This document shows, in pieces, positions 9,204 through 16,935 of a DNA stretch of 64,000 nucleotides (position 1 is the stretch's first letter; the number at the start of each line of letters is the position of its first letter). The stretch spans positions 1 through 64,000 of the forward strand of contig JANQPV010000011.1 in the NCBI GenBank assembly GCA_028285305.1, written 5' to 3'. A program made the translations under genes and the position numbers. Under the pieces are notes generated by a model, which worked only from the letters and a program-made list of their open reading frames with translations, was not told the origin of the DNA and did no database searches. The stretch is from Alphaproteobacteria bacterium (lineage in GTDB: Bacteria > Pseudomonadota > Alphaproteobacteria > SMXP01).

Positions 9204-9225
9204 TATATAAAGATTTCTTGATATA
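9204..9225. promoter_or_regulatory. Operator-like palindrome upstream of ahcY (SahR/ArsR-type candidate)
   Basis: Two ten-base arms (TATATAAAGA and TCTTGATATA) face each other around TT; nineteen of twenty arm bases respect the symmetry. The centre AAAGATTTCTT resembles, from memory, the AAAGATATCTTT-like site of SahR repressors known to control ahcY in Proteobacteria. The site lies about 85 bases before the ahcY start. The sahR gene itself is not in the window, so the regulator assignment is inference. Confidence 0.5.
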
Positions 9226-9238
9226 GCTATTCTCGGTT

Positions 9239-9260
9239 GGCGAAACATCGGGTTTTCGCC
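9239..9260 (+). promoter_or_regulatory. Stem-loop in the ahcY leader
   Basis: GGCGAAA at 9239-9245 pairs with TTTCGCC at 9254-9260 around an eight-base loop, about 50 bases ahead of ahcY. It has no run of T after it and is not a clear terminator. It does not match any SAM or SAH riboswitch consensus that I can recall, so only the hairpin is reported. Confidence 0.3.
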
Positions 9261-9307
9261 GATTTCACCAAAGCATCCGCTGATCTCACAAATGAAAAGG
9301 AAAAGAA

Positions 9308-10705
9308 ATGGGCGCTCAAGATTTTGTTGTGGCCGACATAGCCAAGGCTGATTGGGGCAACAAAGAAATTGAAATTGCCGAAACTGAAATGCCAGGGCTC
9401 ATGGCGCTCCGGGAAGAATATGGAGCATCAAAACCGCTCAAGGGCGCGCGTATTGCTGGATCGCTTCATATGACGATCCAGACGGCGGTTTTGATTCAAA
9501 CTCTTGAAGCCCTGGGCGCCGAGGTCCGTTGGGCCTCTTGCAACATATTTTCCACCCAAGACCATGCCGCTGCAGCGATCGCAGGAGCAGGTACGCCGGT
9601 CTTTGCGGTGAAGGGTGAAACGCTGCAGGAATATTGGGACTATTGCGACCGGATTTTTGAATGGCCGGGCGGTGAGCCGGCAAACATGATTTTGGACGAT
9701 GGCGGCGACGCCACGCTTCTCATCCTTCTGGGCGCAGAAGCCGAGAAAAACCCGGACTTGCTCTCTAATCCGTCCAATGAGGAAGAAGAAGCTCTCTATG
9801 CGACAATCAAGCGGCGCAATGCAGAAAGTCCGGGCTGGTACGCCAAGGTTCGCGACAGCATCAAGGGTGTAACCGAGGAAACCACAACCGGCGTCCTGCG
9901 CCTCTATCAACGGGAAAAGGACGGCACGCTCCCATTCCCCGCCATCAACGTGAATGATTCCGTCACCAAATCAAAGTTCGATAACAAGTATGGCTGCCGC
10001 GAATCGCTCGTTGACGGTATTCGTCGGGCGACAGACGTTATGATGGCCGGCAAGGTGGCGATGGTCGCCGGATATGGCGATGTCGGCAAAGGTTCGGCCC
10101 AGAGTCTACGAGGCGCCGGCGCCCGCGTGATGGTGTCCGAAATCGACCCGATCTGCGCTCTGCAGGCCGCTATGGACGGCTTTGAAGTTGTCACCATGGA
10201 CGATGCCTGCGACAAGGCCGATGTGTTTGTGACGGCCACCGGCAACAAGGATATTCTTACCATCGAGCATATGCGCCGTATGAAGAATATGGCGATTGTC
10301 TGCAATATCGGACATTTCGACAACGAAATCCAGGTTGATGCACTAAAAAATCACAAATGGACCAACATCAAAGACCAGGTGGATATGATCGAGTTTCCGG
10401 ACGGCAACAAAATCATTCTGCTCTCGGAAGGCCGGCTCGTCAATCTCGGCAACGCCATGGGCCACCCAAGTTTTGTTATGTCCGCGTCGTTCACCAACCA
10501 GGTGCTGGCGCAGATCGAATTGTGGAGCAACGGCGGAAACTACGAGAACAAGGTCTATGTTCTGCCGAAGCATTTGGACGAAAAGGTTGCCGCCCTCCAT
10601 CTCGAAAAGGTTGGTGCTCAGCTCTCTCAGCTCACAGACGATCAGGCGAGTTATATCGGCGTCGACCTACAAGGACCGTTCAAGCCGGAGCATTATCGGT
10701 ATTGA
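9308..10705 (+). CDS. ahcY: Adenosylhomocysteinase
   Basis: S-adenosylhomocysteine hydrolase splits S-adenosylhomocysteine into adenosine and homocysteine in the methionine cycle, using bound NAD. The 465-residue product has the family pattern throughout: [22 protein letters not shown] near the N-terminus, the [18 protein letters not shown] region, the NAD-binding loop [12 protein letters not shown], and the C-terminal EHYRY ending. The start follows an AAAAGG ribosome site with good spacing. Length is normal for the bacterial form with its insert. The gene sits between ptsH and an unknown membrane gene, in the same strand order as the ChvG/PTS cluster, but has a separate control region with a palindrome at 9204-9225. 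Confidence 0.97.
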   Translation: MGAQDFVVADIAKADWGNKEIEIAETEMPGLMALREEYGASKPLKGARIAGSLHMTIQTAVLIQTLEALGAEVRWASCNIFSTQDHAAAAIAGAGTPVFAVKGETLQEYWDYCDRIFEWPGGEPANMILDDGGDATLLILLGAEAEKNPDLLSNPSNEEEEALYATIKRRNAESPGWYAKVRDSIKGVTEETTTGVLRLYQREKDGTLPFPAINVNDSVTKSKFDNKYGCRESLVDGIRRATDVMMAGKVAMVAGYGDVGKGSAQSLRGAGARVMVSEIDPICALQAAMDGFEVVTMDDACDKADVFVTATGNKDILTIEHMRRMKNMAIVCNIGHFDNEIQVDALKNHKWTNIKDQVDMIEFPDGNKIILLSEGRLVNLGNAMGHPSFVMSASFTNQVLAQIELWSNGGNYENKVYVLPKHLDEKVAALHLEKVGAQLSQLTDDQASYIGVDLQGPFKPEHYRY

Positions 10706-10979
10706 TACAGAGCTTAGTATCAAGCTGATTAAGTTCTCCATCTTTAACGGATTGATCCGTAAACGATTGGGGTCGTCCGCTTACAGGTTGAATCGAATTT
10801 CGTCTGCGGGCATCGCAATATCTGTAATCTGAGACATGCTTGACGACAGACTGCTAATCTCTTCAAGTACTTCGGCAATTTGCCGTCTCGAGTAAGGGGC
10901 TGGACTACATCATAGGTTGTGCGTATGGAATGGTGAAATAAGGATCCTAAGACTGAGCTCTATTGAGCGGACGAAGCAG

Positions 10980-11501
10980 ATGGCTGTTGACGTTGTTGTG
11001 AGGCGAACAGACATTTTCCTGTTAAATTGGTTTGTTGCGCTCAGGTCAATGATTTGGTGGGGTGTACTTGCAGCCCTAACAATTTGGGCTTGTTTGGATC
11101 TAATCGCCACCGCGTCACCAAACAATCTTCTCCAGTATTTAATCATTTTCTCGATCGTTCCCACGACAATAGGAGCGATGTATCTCATTGGCTGTGCTTT
11201 GATTTTCGGACTTGTCGCATTAGCGTCCTCAGAGAAATCCGGACTCGGTCGCCACACATTTCAGATCGAACGCGACATATTTCGTGCAACCAACGAATTG
11301 GGGGAAAATGCCATTAAGTGGAAGGGGGTTGACCGTGTGCGGAAGACAAAGAATTACATCTACGTCCGCCTAAATTATTATATGTACTTCCTACTCCCCC
11401 GCAGATGTTTTGAACATCAAAACGAGTTCGATAACTTTTACTTGCTGCTCATGGAGAGGACAAACGAACATCAAAGCGAGCGAAAAACGGACCTAGATTG
11501 A
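10980..11501 (+). CDS. Membrane protein with YcxB-like C-terminal domain
   Basis: From the ATG at 10980 the product has 173 residues. Two hydrophobic helices are visible (WWGVLAALTIWACLDLI and YLIIFSIVPTTIGAMYLIGCALIFGLVAL), followed by a soluble tail with the pattern of YcxB-like domains: an N-E-x-G-E-N-x-I-K-W segment, V-x-R-V-R-K-T-K-N-Y-I-Y-V and F-L-L-P-R-R-C-F. A TTG start at 10917 would add 21 residues but has no better ribosome site. Function of the family is unknown. It stands alone on the plus strand between ahcY and the minus-strand oxidoreductase pseudogene. AT content looks slightly higher than in neighbouring genes. Confidence 0.7.
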   Translation: MAVDVVVRRTDIFLLNWFVALRSMIWWGVLAALTIWACLDLIATASPNNLLQYLIIFSIVPTTIGAMYLIGCALIFGLVALASSEKSGLGRHTFQIERDIFRATNELGENAIKWKGVDRVRKTKNYIYVRLNYYMYFLLPRRCFEHQNEFDNFYLLLMERTNEHQSERKTDLD

Positions 11502-11545
11502 CCGTTTGGTTGGTCAGTTCGGGGCCTCGCATGATCGAAGCAATA

Positions 11546-12391
11546 TCATAATTGAGCAGTGCGCAAGTATTGAGAAACCTCCTCAAGAACCCCGAGGTCG
11601 GCCTTAAACGGCTCTTCGGATCTGGGCCAATGAACGACAAAGTCGGTAAAGCCCATCTCTTCATATTTGGCGGAAAGCTCAAAAAAGGCGTCAACAGAAT
11701 CGAGAGGGCGTTCGATATGTCCCAGAAGGATCAACTTCGCCACGTCGTCCGTCGGGCGCCCAATCGATCCGTACACGTCCTCTAAGAGCTTGAGCTAGTC
11801 GGGATGAAGTCTGCCGTCCACTGCCACCCACATATCTCCATGGGTGGCGGCCACGCTCATGCTCTTTTTGCCGGTGGCGGCAATGGCGAACGGCAGCCTC
11901 GGTTTTTGAAGGCATCCGGGAATGGCTCTGGCCGCATTGGCCAAATAGTGGCATCCCTTAAAATCCGATTTTTCGTTCGTGAGAAGCACATCAAGGGCCT
12001 CCATGAATTCGGCGAAGCGGGTCTGCCTTTCTGCTGGGGACCACGCAGCGTCACGTAGAGCGACAGCATCATAACCATCCGCACCTGCACCGATGCCCAA
12101 CGTCAGGCGGCAGGGGCTGATATCATCAAGCGTCATCAGCTCCTTGGCAAAAGGCACCGGCTCTCGAAAGTTAGGAGACGCCACGAGCGTCCCGAGCCGC
12201 AGAGAGGATGTGACGCAAGCGGCGGCCGTCAAGGTCGGCAGCGCCCCAAACCAGGGTTTGTTCTGGAGAGAACGCCACGTGAGATAATCGTAGGTCCACG
12301 CATGGTCAAAGCCCATGCGTTCCGCGAGTTGTCATGTCTCCTTCGCGATAGGCCAGCGCATTTCGGGCAAGATCAAAACACCATACCTCAT
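11546..12391 (-). pseudogene. LLM-class flavin-dependent oxidoreductase, broken by two in-frame stop codons
   Basis: Read from an ATG at 12391, the frame gives a full luciferase-like monooxygenase of about 280 codons: MRYGVLILPEMRWPIAKET, then a TGA at 12334-12332 where relatives have Trp, then QLAERMGFDHAWTYDYLTW and LTLGIGAGADGYDA, then a TAG at 11797-11795 after DGRLHPD (a Gln codon is likely original), then LKLLEDVYGSIGRPTDDVAK to the end. Both interruptions are in the same frame, so there is no frameshift. Each fits a single C-to-T or G-to-A change. The family uses FMN or F420. It lies 30 bases downstream of the ycaQ-like gene and was probably its last operon partner. Sequencing error is possible but two independent stops make decay more likely. 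Confidence 0.8.
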
Positions 12392-12421
12392 CGCATTGCT
12401 CCGTGTGCAGTCGGACAAATC

Positions 12422-13624
12422 CTACCCAACAAGTCCCGGCTCGACTGTCCCAACGCCCACAAAACGGCGGACACGATCAAGCTCAGCCTCGAGTTTTTGC
12501 CTGCGCAATTTCGAGAGCTTGACCTTGGGCTCCATCCATAGGCCTTGCACGGCAAGGCGGTCTTCATTGCGAAACGCTTTCAGATCGATCCGGCCGATGA
12601 ACCGCTCGCCTTCCAAAATTGGAAACACATAGTACCCGTACGTTCTTTTAGCGGCCGGCACAAAGATCTCGATCCGGTAATCAAAATTAAAGAGCCGCTT
12701 AAGCCGTTGCCGATCGCGGATAACCGGATCGAACGGCGAGATGAGACGGATCCGGCTTGGCGGATCTTCCGTGTCTCTGAGGACCTCTTCGATGTCTGGC
12801 CGTGCAAAGGCGTCACGCTTGCCGCTCCCTTTTGGGTCGATGACGCAGACGGGAATCGCTCCATCGGCCCCGTTCTTTTCCAGCCATTGTGCGGCGTCTT
12901 TAGGGTTCACCGCATCCCAGAAGCGGGCAATCTCGCCTGCCGTTGCAATGCCGAGCCGATCAAGGGCCGAGCGGCAGGCCCAGTCCACAAAGTCAGTATG
13001 CGTAACCTCAGGCTCTGCATGATCCGCGAGCAGAACCCGCTCCGTGCGGTCATAGACTTTCTGAAAGTTGTCCCGCCGCGCGACTGCCAACTCACCGGTT
13101 CGCCACAAATACTCCAAGGCCGCTTTTTGCGGGGTCCACCCCCACCAAGTCTCTCTTACGTTTTCCTTTTCGGTTTCGAAGTGCCGCGCCGCGCTCGGAC
13201 CGGATTGATCGATCTGCGCCCAGACTTGTTCAATGGCCCGCTCGGGATCTTGAACCCGCTTTTGCCACCACGCGCTCTTAAGATACGCGGCCTTCACTTT
13301 GGGAAACCGGTGTTTCCAGTACGGGAACCATTTGGCGGGGATGATCGAGGCGTCGTGTGTCCACTGTTCCGTCAAGCACTGGCCTTTTGCGTACAATCGA
13401 TCGAGCTGTTTTGGCCGGTAGGTTTGATTGCGGGAAAAAAGGATGTGGTGGTGGGCACGTTCCACCGTCCGTATGCTGTCGAGTTGAACATAGCCCAGCG
13501 TTTCGACCAATTGAAACAAGTCCTCCTGCCTGAGTTTGCCAGTTGGAGATCGGCTCAGCCCTTGAAGGTGGAGGAGAATGCGCCGGGCATCCTGGGTGGT
13601 GAGAGTAAGGGGCGCGCGAGTCAT
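12422..13624 (-). CDS. ycaQ: YcaQ-family (AlkX-like) winged-helix DNA glycosylase
   Basis: The 400-residue product belongs to the HTH_42/DUF1006 family, known for YcaQ (AlkX), which unhooks DNA interstrand crosslinks and removes alkylated bases. Visible family marks are the N-terminal ARRILLHLQGL, the catalytic QxD-type motif YVQLDSIRTVERAHHHILFSR near residues 45-65, the HxAS-like TEQWTHDASIIPAKWFPYW, and the C-terminal FDPVIRDRQRLKRLFNFDY and YGYYVFPILEGERFIGRID. Length is normal. The upstream PhyH-like gene ends 32 bases before its start and the LLM pseudogene follows 30 bases after, so the three form a likely operon. No partner repair gene is adjacent. Confidence 0.88.
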   Translation of the reverse strand: MTRAPLTLTTQDARRILLHLQGLSRSPTGKLRQEDLFQLVETLGYVQLDSIRTVERAHHHILFSRNQTYRPKQLDRLYAKGQCLTEQWTHDASIIPAKWFPYWKHRFPKVKAAYLKSAWWQKRVQDPERAIEQVWAQIDQSGPSAARHFETEKENVRETWWGWTPQKAALEYLWRTGELAVARRDNFQKVYDRTERVLLADHAEPEVTHTDFVDWACRSALDRLGIATAGEIARFWDAVNPKDAAQWLEKNGADGAIPVCVIDPKGSGKRDAFARPDIEEVLRDTEDPPSRIRLISPFDPVIRDRQRLKRLFNFDYRIEIFVPAAKRTYGYYVFPILEGERFIGRIDLKAFRNEDRLAVQGLWMEPKVKLSKLRRQKLEAELDRVRRFVGVGTVEPGLVG

Positions 13625-13656
13625 GTCCCCAGCTTAAGCCAATTCAATCGCCCGTT

Positions 13657-14583
13657 CTAGTTTTGCTGCGGCGCCCACGCGAGAGGGAAGACATCTTCGA
13701 ATTCCGAAAGAGATTGCCCCGTCATCGGCTCGTGGTCATAGAGCTTAATCGGGTCGGGGAGGACCTGGCCGCGCCGGTGGATATAGCGGACATCCGGCCC
13801 GGCCCACAGGGTCGCGTGAGCCCGTCGCGGCGTCGGCGAGGTCGCCCCGCCTGCGGCCCCATGCAAGATGTTGCCGTGAAAAAGAAGCACGTCGCCGGGT
13901 GTATAGTCCCAGCCGAGAATATCGAAAGAATCCCGGTTGCCGTTGATATCCGGTGGCAAAGGCAAAGAACTGTCAAAGAAGCCGTCCATATACGACCAAT
14001 TCTCAAAAGCGTCCCGGCCAAGGATCGGTTTTTGCTCCGCGAAACGAGCTTGGGCTTGGGCCGCGCCGTGAGGGTCTGCAGACGGATCGTGGCCCGCGAC
14101 AGTGCCGTACGTGATATTCCATAGGTGAGAACCGCGCACCACTTCAATACTGATATCTCGGGGGACCGGATCAGGTGAGACCCAAGCGCGAATGACGTCG
14201 TTCCCTTCAATATTATAGTAGCACGTATCCTGATGCCAGTCCGTGGGCGGAATAAACCCGGCTGGCTTATAGAACATTTGATCCATATAAAAACGGATAG
14301 GCTTGCCCAGCATCGATCCAACAATGGCAGCAATCGGAGACGCCGACACCATACGCCCTAAGCCAGCCGACTTGTATGCCGGGAACTGATCAATGCGCAA
14401 TCGGCCGGGGAGTTCCGAGGACATCCCATCGGGCGCGGTGTGTGCTTCTTCTAACCCTTCAGCAACCACCGTAAGCCACTCTTGGGCCAAGACATCTTTA
14501 AGCACCACTGCTCCGTCCCGGTGAAAAGCGGTGCGTTCGTTATCGGTGATGGGACGAAGGGGGTGCGTCATGGTTTGACTCAT
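13657..14583 (-). CDS. Phytanoyl-CoA dioxygenase family protein (PhyH-like)
   Basis: This 308-residue protein is a non-haem Fe(II)/2-oxoglutarate oxygenase of the PhyH family. The iron ligands are visible as H-x-D in DWHQDTCYY and the distal His in HGNILHGAAGG, with the following Arg (PRRAHATLW) placed to hold 2-oxoglutarate. The N-terminal FHRDGAVVLKDVL segment is typical of the family. The substrate cannot be told from sequence. Starts at MSQTMTH; an internal ATG four codons later is an alternative. It is the first gene of the row with ycaQ and the oxidoreductase pseudogene. A second, different PhyH protein lies at 54963-55838. Confidence 0.88.
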   Translation of the reverse strand: MSQTMTHPLRPITDNERTAFHRDGAVVLKDVLAQEWLTVVAEGLEEAHTAPDGMSSELPGRLRIDQFPAYKSAGLGRMVSASPIAAIVGSMLGKPIRFYMDQMFYKPAGFIPPTDWHQDTCYYNIEGNDVIRAWVSPDPVPRDISIEVVRGSHLWNITYGTVAGHDPSADPHGAAQAQARFAEQKPILGRDAFENWSYMDGFFDSSLPLPPDINGNRDSFDILGWDYTPGDVLLFHGNILHGAAGGATSPTPRRAHATLWAGPDVRYIHRRGQVLPDPIKLYDHEPMTGQSLSEFEDVFPLAWAPQQN

Positions 14584-14996
14584 ACCATTTCACCACCAGC
14601 CCCGGAAGCGCCGGTCGGCGACCAGAGATGAGCTGCTCTGGCTTGAGAAAACCCCGATCGGGCCACTGCGCAGACGTCAAGAAACGGTGATAATCGGCGA
14701 AAATGCTGCCAAAAACAAAAAGGCAAACACCAAACCTGCAATAAGCGCTGAATCAAAGGACTTCATGTCCGATTCTCCCTCTCGCCAGCCGACGACCGGC
14801 CGTTTCCCGAATACTGCCAACGGGAGAGACGTATGTGCTTGTGCTTTCCGCGCCATCAGAATCGTATTGCAGAAATTGCAGGGCTGATAAGATCCAGGCG
14901 CGCAGAAACGCGACCGATGGCAACGCCGTTCTCTTGCTTTGTCGCCGCAACTCAGCTCAAATCTGGAGTAGAATACCCAAACAACAGGAGCCTCTT
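14584..14996. other. Intergenic stretch between PhyH and monooxygenase genes
   Basis: Apart from the 29-residue peptide frame at 14677-14766 nothing clear is seen. Longer frames on the plus strand from 14835 are the upstream continuation of the monooxygenase frame but have poor residue content and no ribosome site, so they were not used. The stretch must hold divergent promoters for the PhyH row and the monooxygenase; no obvious -35/-10 pair was found by eye. Confidence 0.4.
14677..14766 (-). CDS. Small single-span membrane peptide, 29 residues
   Basis: A short frame starting at 14766 encodes MKSFDSALIAGLVFAFLFLA followed by AFSPIITVS and a TGA stop. Nearly the whole peptide is one hydrophobic helix. 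An AGGGAG ribosome site precedes the ATG with eight bases between. Many such tiny membrane peptides exist and most lack names. It lies in the 413-base stretch between the PhyH gene and the monooxygenase gene, reading in the same direction as PhyH. Supported only by the helix and ribosome site. Confidence 0.4.
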   Translation of the reverse strand: MKSFDSALIAGLVFAFLFLAAFSPIITVS

Positions 14997-16514
14997 ATGC
15001 CAAATGGCGCGGTGAGAAAACGAGATCAGACGCCGTCACCGGACGCCAATCTGTGGGTCCGCGTCGCCGTTCTCGGCGCCGGCATGTCGGGCATCTGCAT
15101 GGGCATCAATCTCCTTAAGAGAGGACTCTCGGACTTCGTCATCCTGGAGAAAGCCTCCGCCGTCGGCGGAACCTGGCGGGAAAACCGGTACCCGGGGGTC
15201 GCCTGTGATGTGCCGTCCCATCTTTACTCCTTCTCGTTTGAGCTCAACCCCGACTGGAGCCATTCTTATTCAAGTGGTCAGGAGATCTGGGATTACTGCG
15301 AACGCACCGTCGACAAGTATGGCCTGCGCCCCTTTATTCATTTCGACACGGAGGTCACAGACGTCAAATTTCAAGGTGGCAAGTGGTGCATCGCCACAAA
15401 GAACGGCCAGACGATCACCGCCGATACGGTGGTGAGCGGCCTCGGCGGTTTGCACTTGCCAAAGAAGATCGAGTTTGAGGGCCGCGAAGCCTTTCGCGGA
15501 GAGATGTTCCACACAGCAGAATGGCGCGATGATGTGGACCTGAAAGGCAAGAAAGTAGCCATGATCGGCACGGGCGCCAGTGCAGCTCAAATCCTGCCGG
15601 GCATCGCCGATGATGTGGGCGATGTCACGGTCTTCCAACGCTCGGCCGCTTGGGTCTTTCCGCGTCTGGCCCGTGAAATTTCTGAAAACCGGCGCTCGGT
15701 CTTCCGCAACGTTCCCTTCGCCATGCGCGCTTACCGCACGTTTCTGTGGCTCGCTATGGATGTAATGGGTGTGTGGTCTCTCCGGAGGGGAACGTTCATG
15801 GCCGATCGTCTTAAGAAGGCGGGATTGCAGCATCTGCAAGACTCGGTCGCTGATCCAAACGTGCGTGCCAAACTAACCCCAAACTATGAAGTTGGCTGCA
15901 AGCGCAGAGTCATTTCCGATGACTATCTCTCTTCGTTTAATCGCGAGAACGTTCACCTAGTTACCGAGTCCATCTCGAAAATTGAGCCCGATGGCATTCG
16001 CGACGAAACGGGCAAGCTTCACGAAGTGGATGTGATCATTGAAGCGACGGGGTTTCGTCCCTTTGATATTTCAGACTATGTCAACGTCGAGGGCTTGAAC
16101 GGCCTCAAACTCAAAGAGGCGTGGGCGGAAAAGGTGGATTCCCTACGCACCATGATGATCCCGGGCTTTCCGAACTTCTTTATGTTATTGGGCCCTAACA
16201 GTGCGACCGGGCACACTTCGGCGCTCATCATGATTGAGTCCGAAGCCAAGTACGTGATGAAATGCCTCGGCTGGATGGAGGAGGAAGGGCTCAGTCAAAT
16301 CGACGCCGCCCCCGCTATTGTTAGTTCCTACAATGCACGGCTGCAGAAGGACCTGAAACCGATGGTCTTCAGCGGTGGCTGCGGCGCCTGGTACACAGAT
16401 GAAAACGATTACAACTTTACCCTTTGGCCCTATTCAGCCTTACGATTTTGCGTTGAACAAGGCCGCCTCTACAGGGAGGAGTTTCAAACGGCAGCGAAAG
16501 AAGGCGCCGCCTGA
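14997..16514 (+). CDS. Flavin-containing monooxygenase, Baeyer-Villiger type
   Basis: From the ATG at 14997, preceded by CAGGAG at 14985-14990, the product has 505 residues. The FAD-binding loop GAGMSG is at 27-32, followed by EKASAVGGTWRENRYPGVACD, which is typical of class B flavoprotein monooxygenases. The Baeyer-Villiger fingerprint FxGxxxHxxxW is present as FRGEMFHTAEW (166-176). A second nucleotide loop GTGASAAQ near residue 190 binds NADPH. The family inserts oxygen into ketones or oxidises heteroatoms; the substrate is unknown. The frame is open 54 codons further upstream but that part looks non-coding. A small lipoprotein gene follows after 17 bases and may be co-transcribed. Confidence 0.9.
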   Translation: MPNGAVRKRDQTPSPDANLWVRVAVLGAGMSGICMGINLLKRGLSDFVILEKASAVGGTWRENRYPGVACDVPSHLYSFSFELNPDWSHSYSSGQEIWDYCERTVDKYGLRPFIHFDTEVTDVKFQGGKWCIATKNGQTITADTVVSGLGGLHLPKKIEFEGREAFRGEMFHTAEWRDDVDLKGKKVAMIGTGASAAQILPGIADDVGDVTVFQRSAAWVFPRLAREISENRRSVFRNVPFAMRAYRTFLWLAMDVMGVWSLRRGTFMADRLKKAGLQHLQDSVADPNVRAKLTPNYEVGCKRRVISDDYLSSFNRENVHLVTESISKIEPDGIRDETGKLHEVDVIIEATGFRPFDISDYVNVEGLNGLKLKEAWAEKVDSLRTMMIPGFPNFFMLLGPNSATGHTSALIMIESEAKYVMKCLGWMEEEGLSQIDAAPAIVSSYNARLQKDLKPMVFSGGCGAWYTDENDYNFTLWPYSALRFCVEQGRLYREEFQTAAKEGAA

Positions 16515-16531
16515 ACGCAAGAAATAGGACA

Positions 16532-16906
16532 ATGTCAAAAAACTGGTATTCTACAACTGTCTTCGCTGCTTTGATCGTTTTGTTTTTAGGAGCCTGCGAG
16601 GAGATCGAGCGAGAAATGCGGTTCGAAGTCAAGGAAGACCCCACGGCCTCCTTGAGTGACGAAGAACTCAAGCTGCATCCGATTTTGATGTTGGACGCCG
16701 ATCACATCCTCACCCTGAATGGGCAGAGCACGAACCGTGAAGATCTCCTGGAAGCGCTCTGGGACTTGCCCGCCGAACAGAGTGGCAAACTCCTGATCCT
16801 AAAGGTCGACCCCGCAGTCCGCTCAGGGACGGTGATTGAAGTGATGGATATTCTGGAGCGCGCAGGCTACGGCGAAGGGGAGTTCATAATCTCAGGGATC
16901 GATTGA
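16532..16906 (+). CDS. Lipoprotein with ExbD/TolR-like C-terminal domain
   Basis: The 124-residue product begins with a lipoprotein signal: hydrophobic residues 8-19 and lipobox LGAC with Cys22. The C-terminal half has the pattern of the periplasmic domain of ExbD/TolR: a short strand (HILTLNG), then LLILKVDPAVRSGTVIEVMDILERAG, which matches the usual K-a-D-x-x-V-x-Y-g-x-V-x-x-V-M-D-x-x-x-x-A-G run. True ExbD has an N-terminal membrane helix with a proton-carrying Asp; here a lipid anchor replaces it, so it cannot be a motor subunit of the normal kind. No ExbB or TonB is adjacent. It follows the monooxygenase gene by 17 bases. The ExbD likeness is by eye. Confidence 0.7.
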   Translation: MSKNWYSTTVFAALIVLFLGACEEIEREMRFEVKEDPTASLSDEELKLHPILMLDADHILTLNGQSTNREDLLEALWDLPAEQSGKLLILKVDPAVRSGTVIEVMDILERAGYGEGEFIISGID

Positions 16907-16935
16907 GCAGTGGTTGTTCGGAAAGGAGTGACGCC

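Noticed and set aside
9226..9307. SAM or SAH riboswitch in front of ahcY
   Set aside because: A single hairpin is present but no conserved riboswitch core or pseudoknot pairing that I can match; the palindrome upstream explains control better.
10797..10914. Minus-strand frame of about 40 codons ending AMPADEIRFNL, with protein-like residue content
   Set aside because: There is no start codon after the upstream stop and no ribosome site; it may be a relic of a gene end but cannot be supported.
11795..12316. Frameshift in the LLM oxidoreductase gene
   Set aside because: Both parts are in the same reading frame; the break is a TAG codon, and a further TGA lies upstream.
14835..14996. Longer start for the monooxygenase
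   Set aside because: The extra 54 residues do not resemble the family, and a good CAGGAG site precedes the ATG at 14997.
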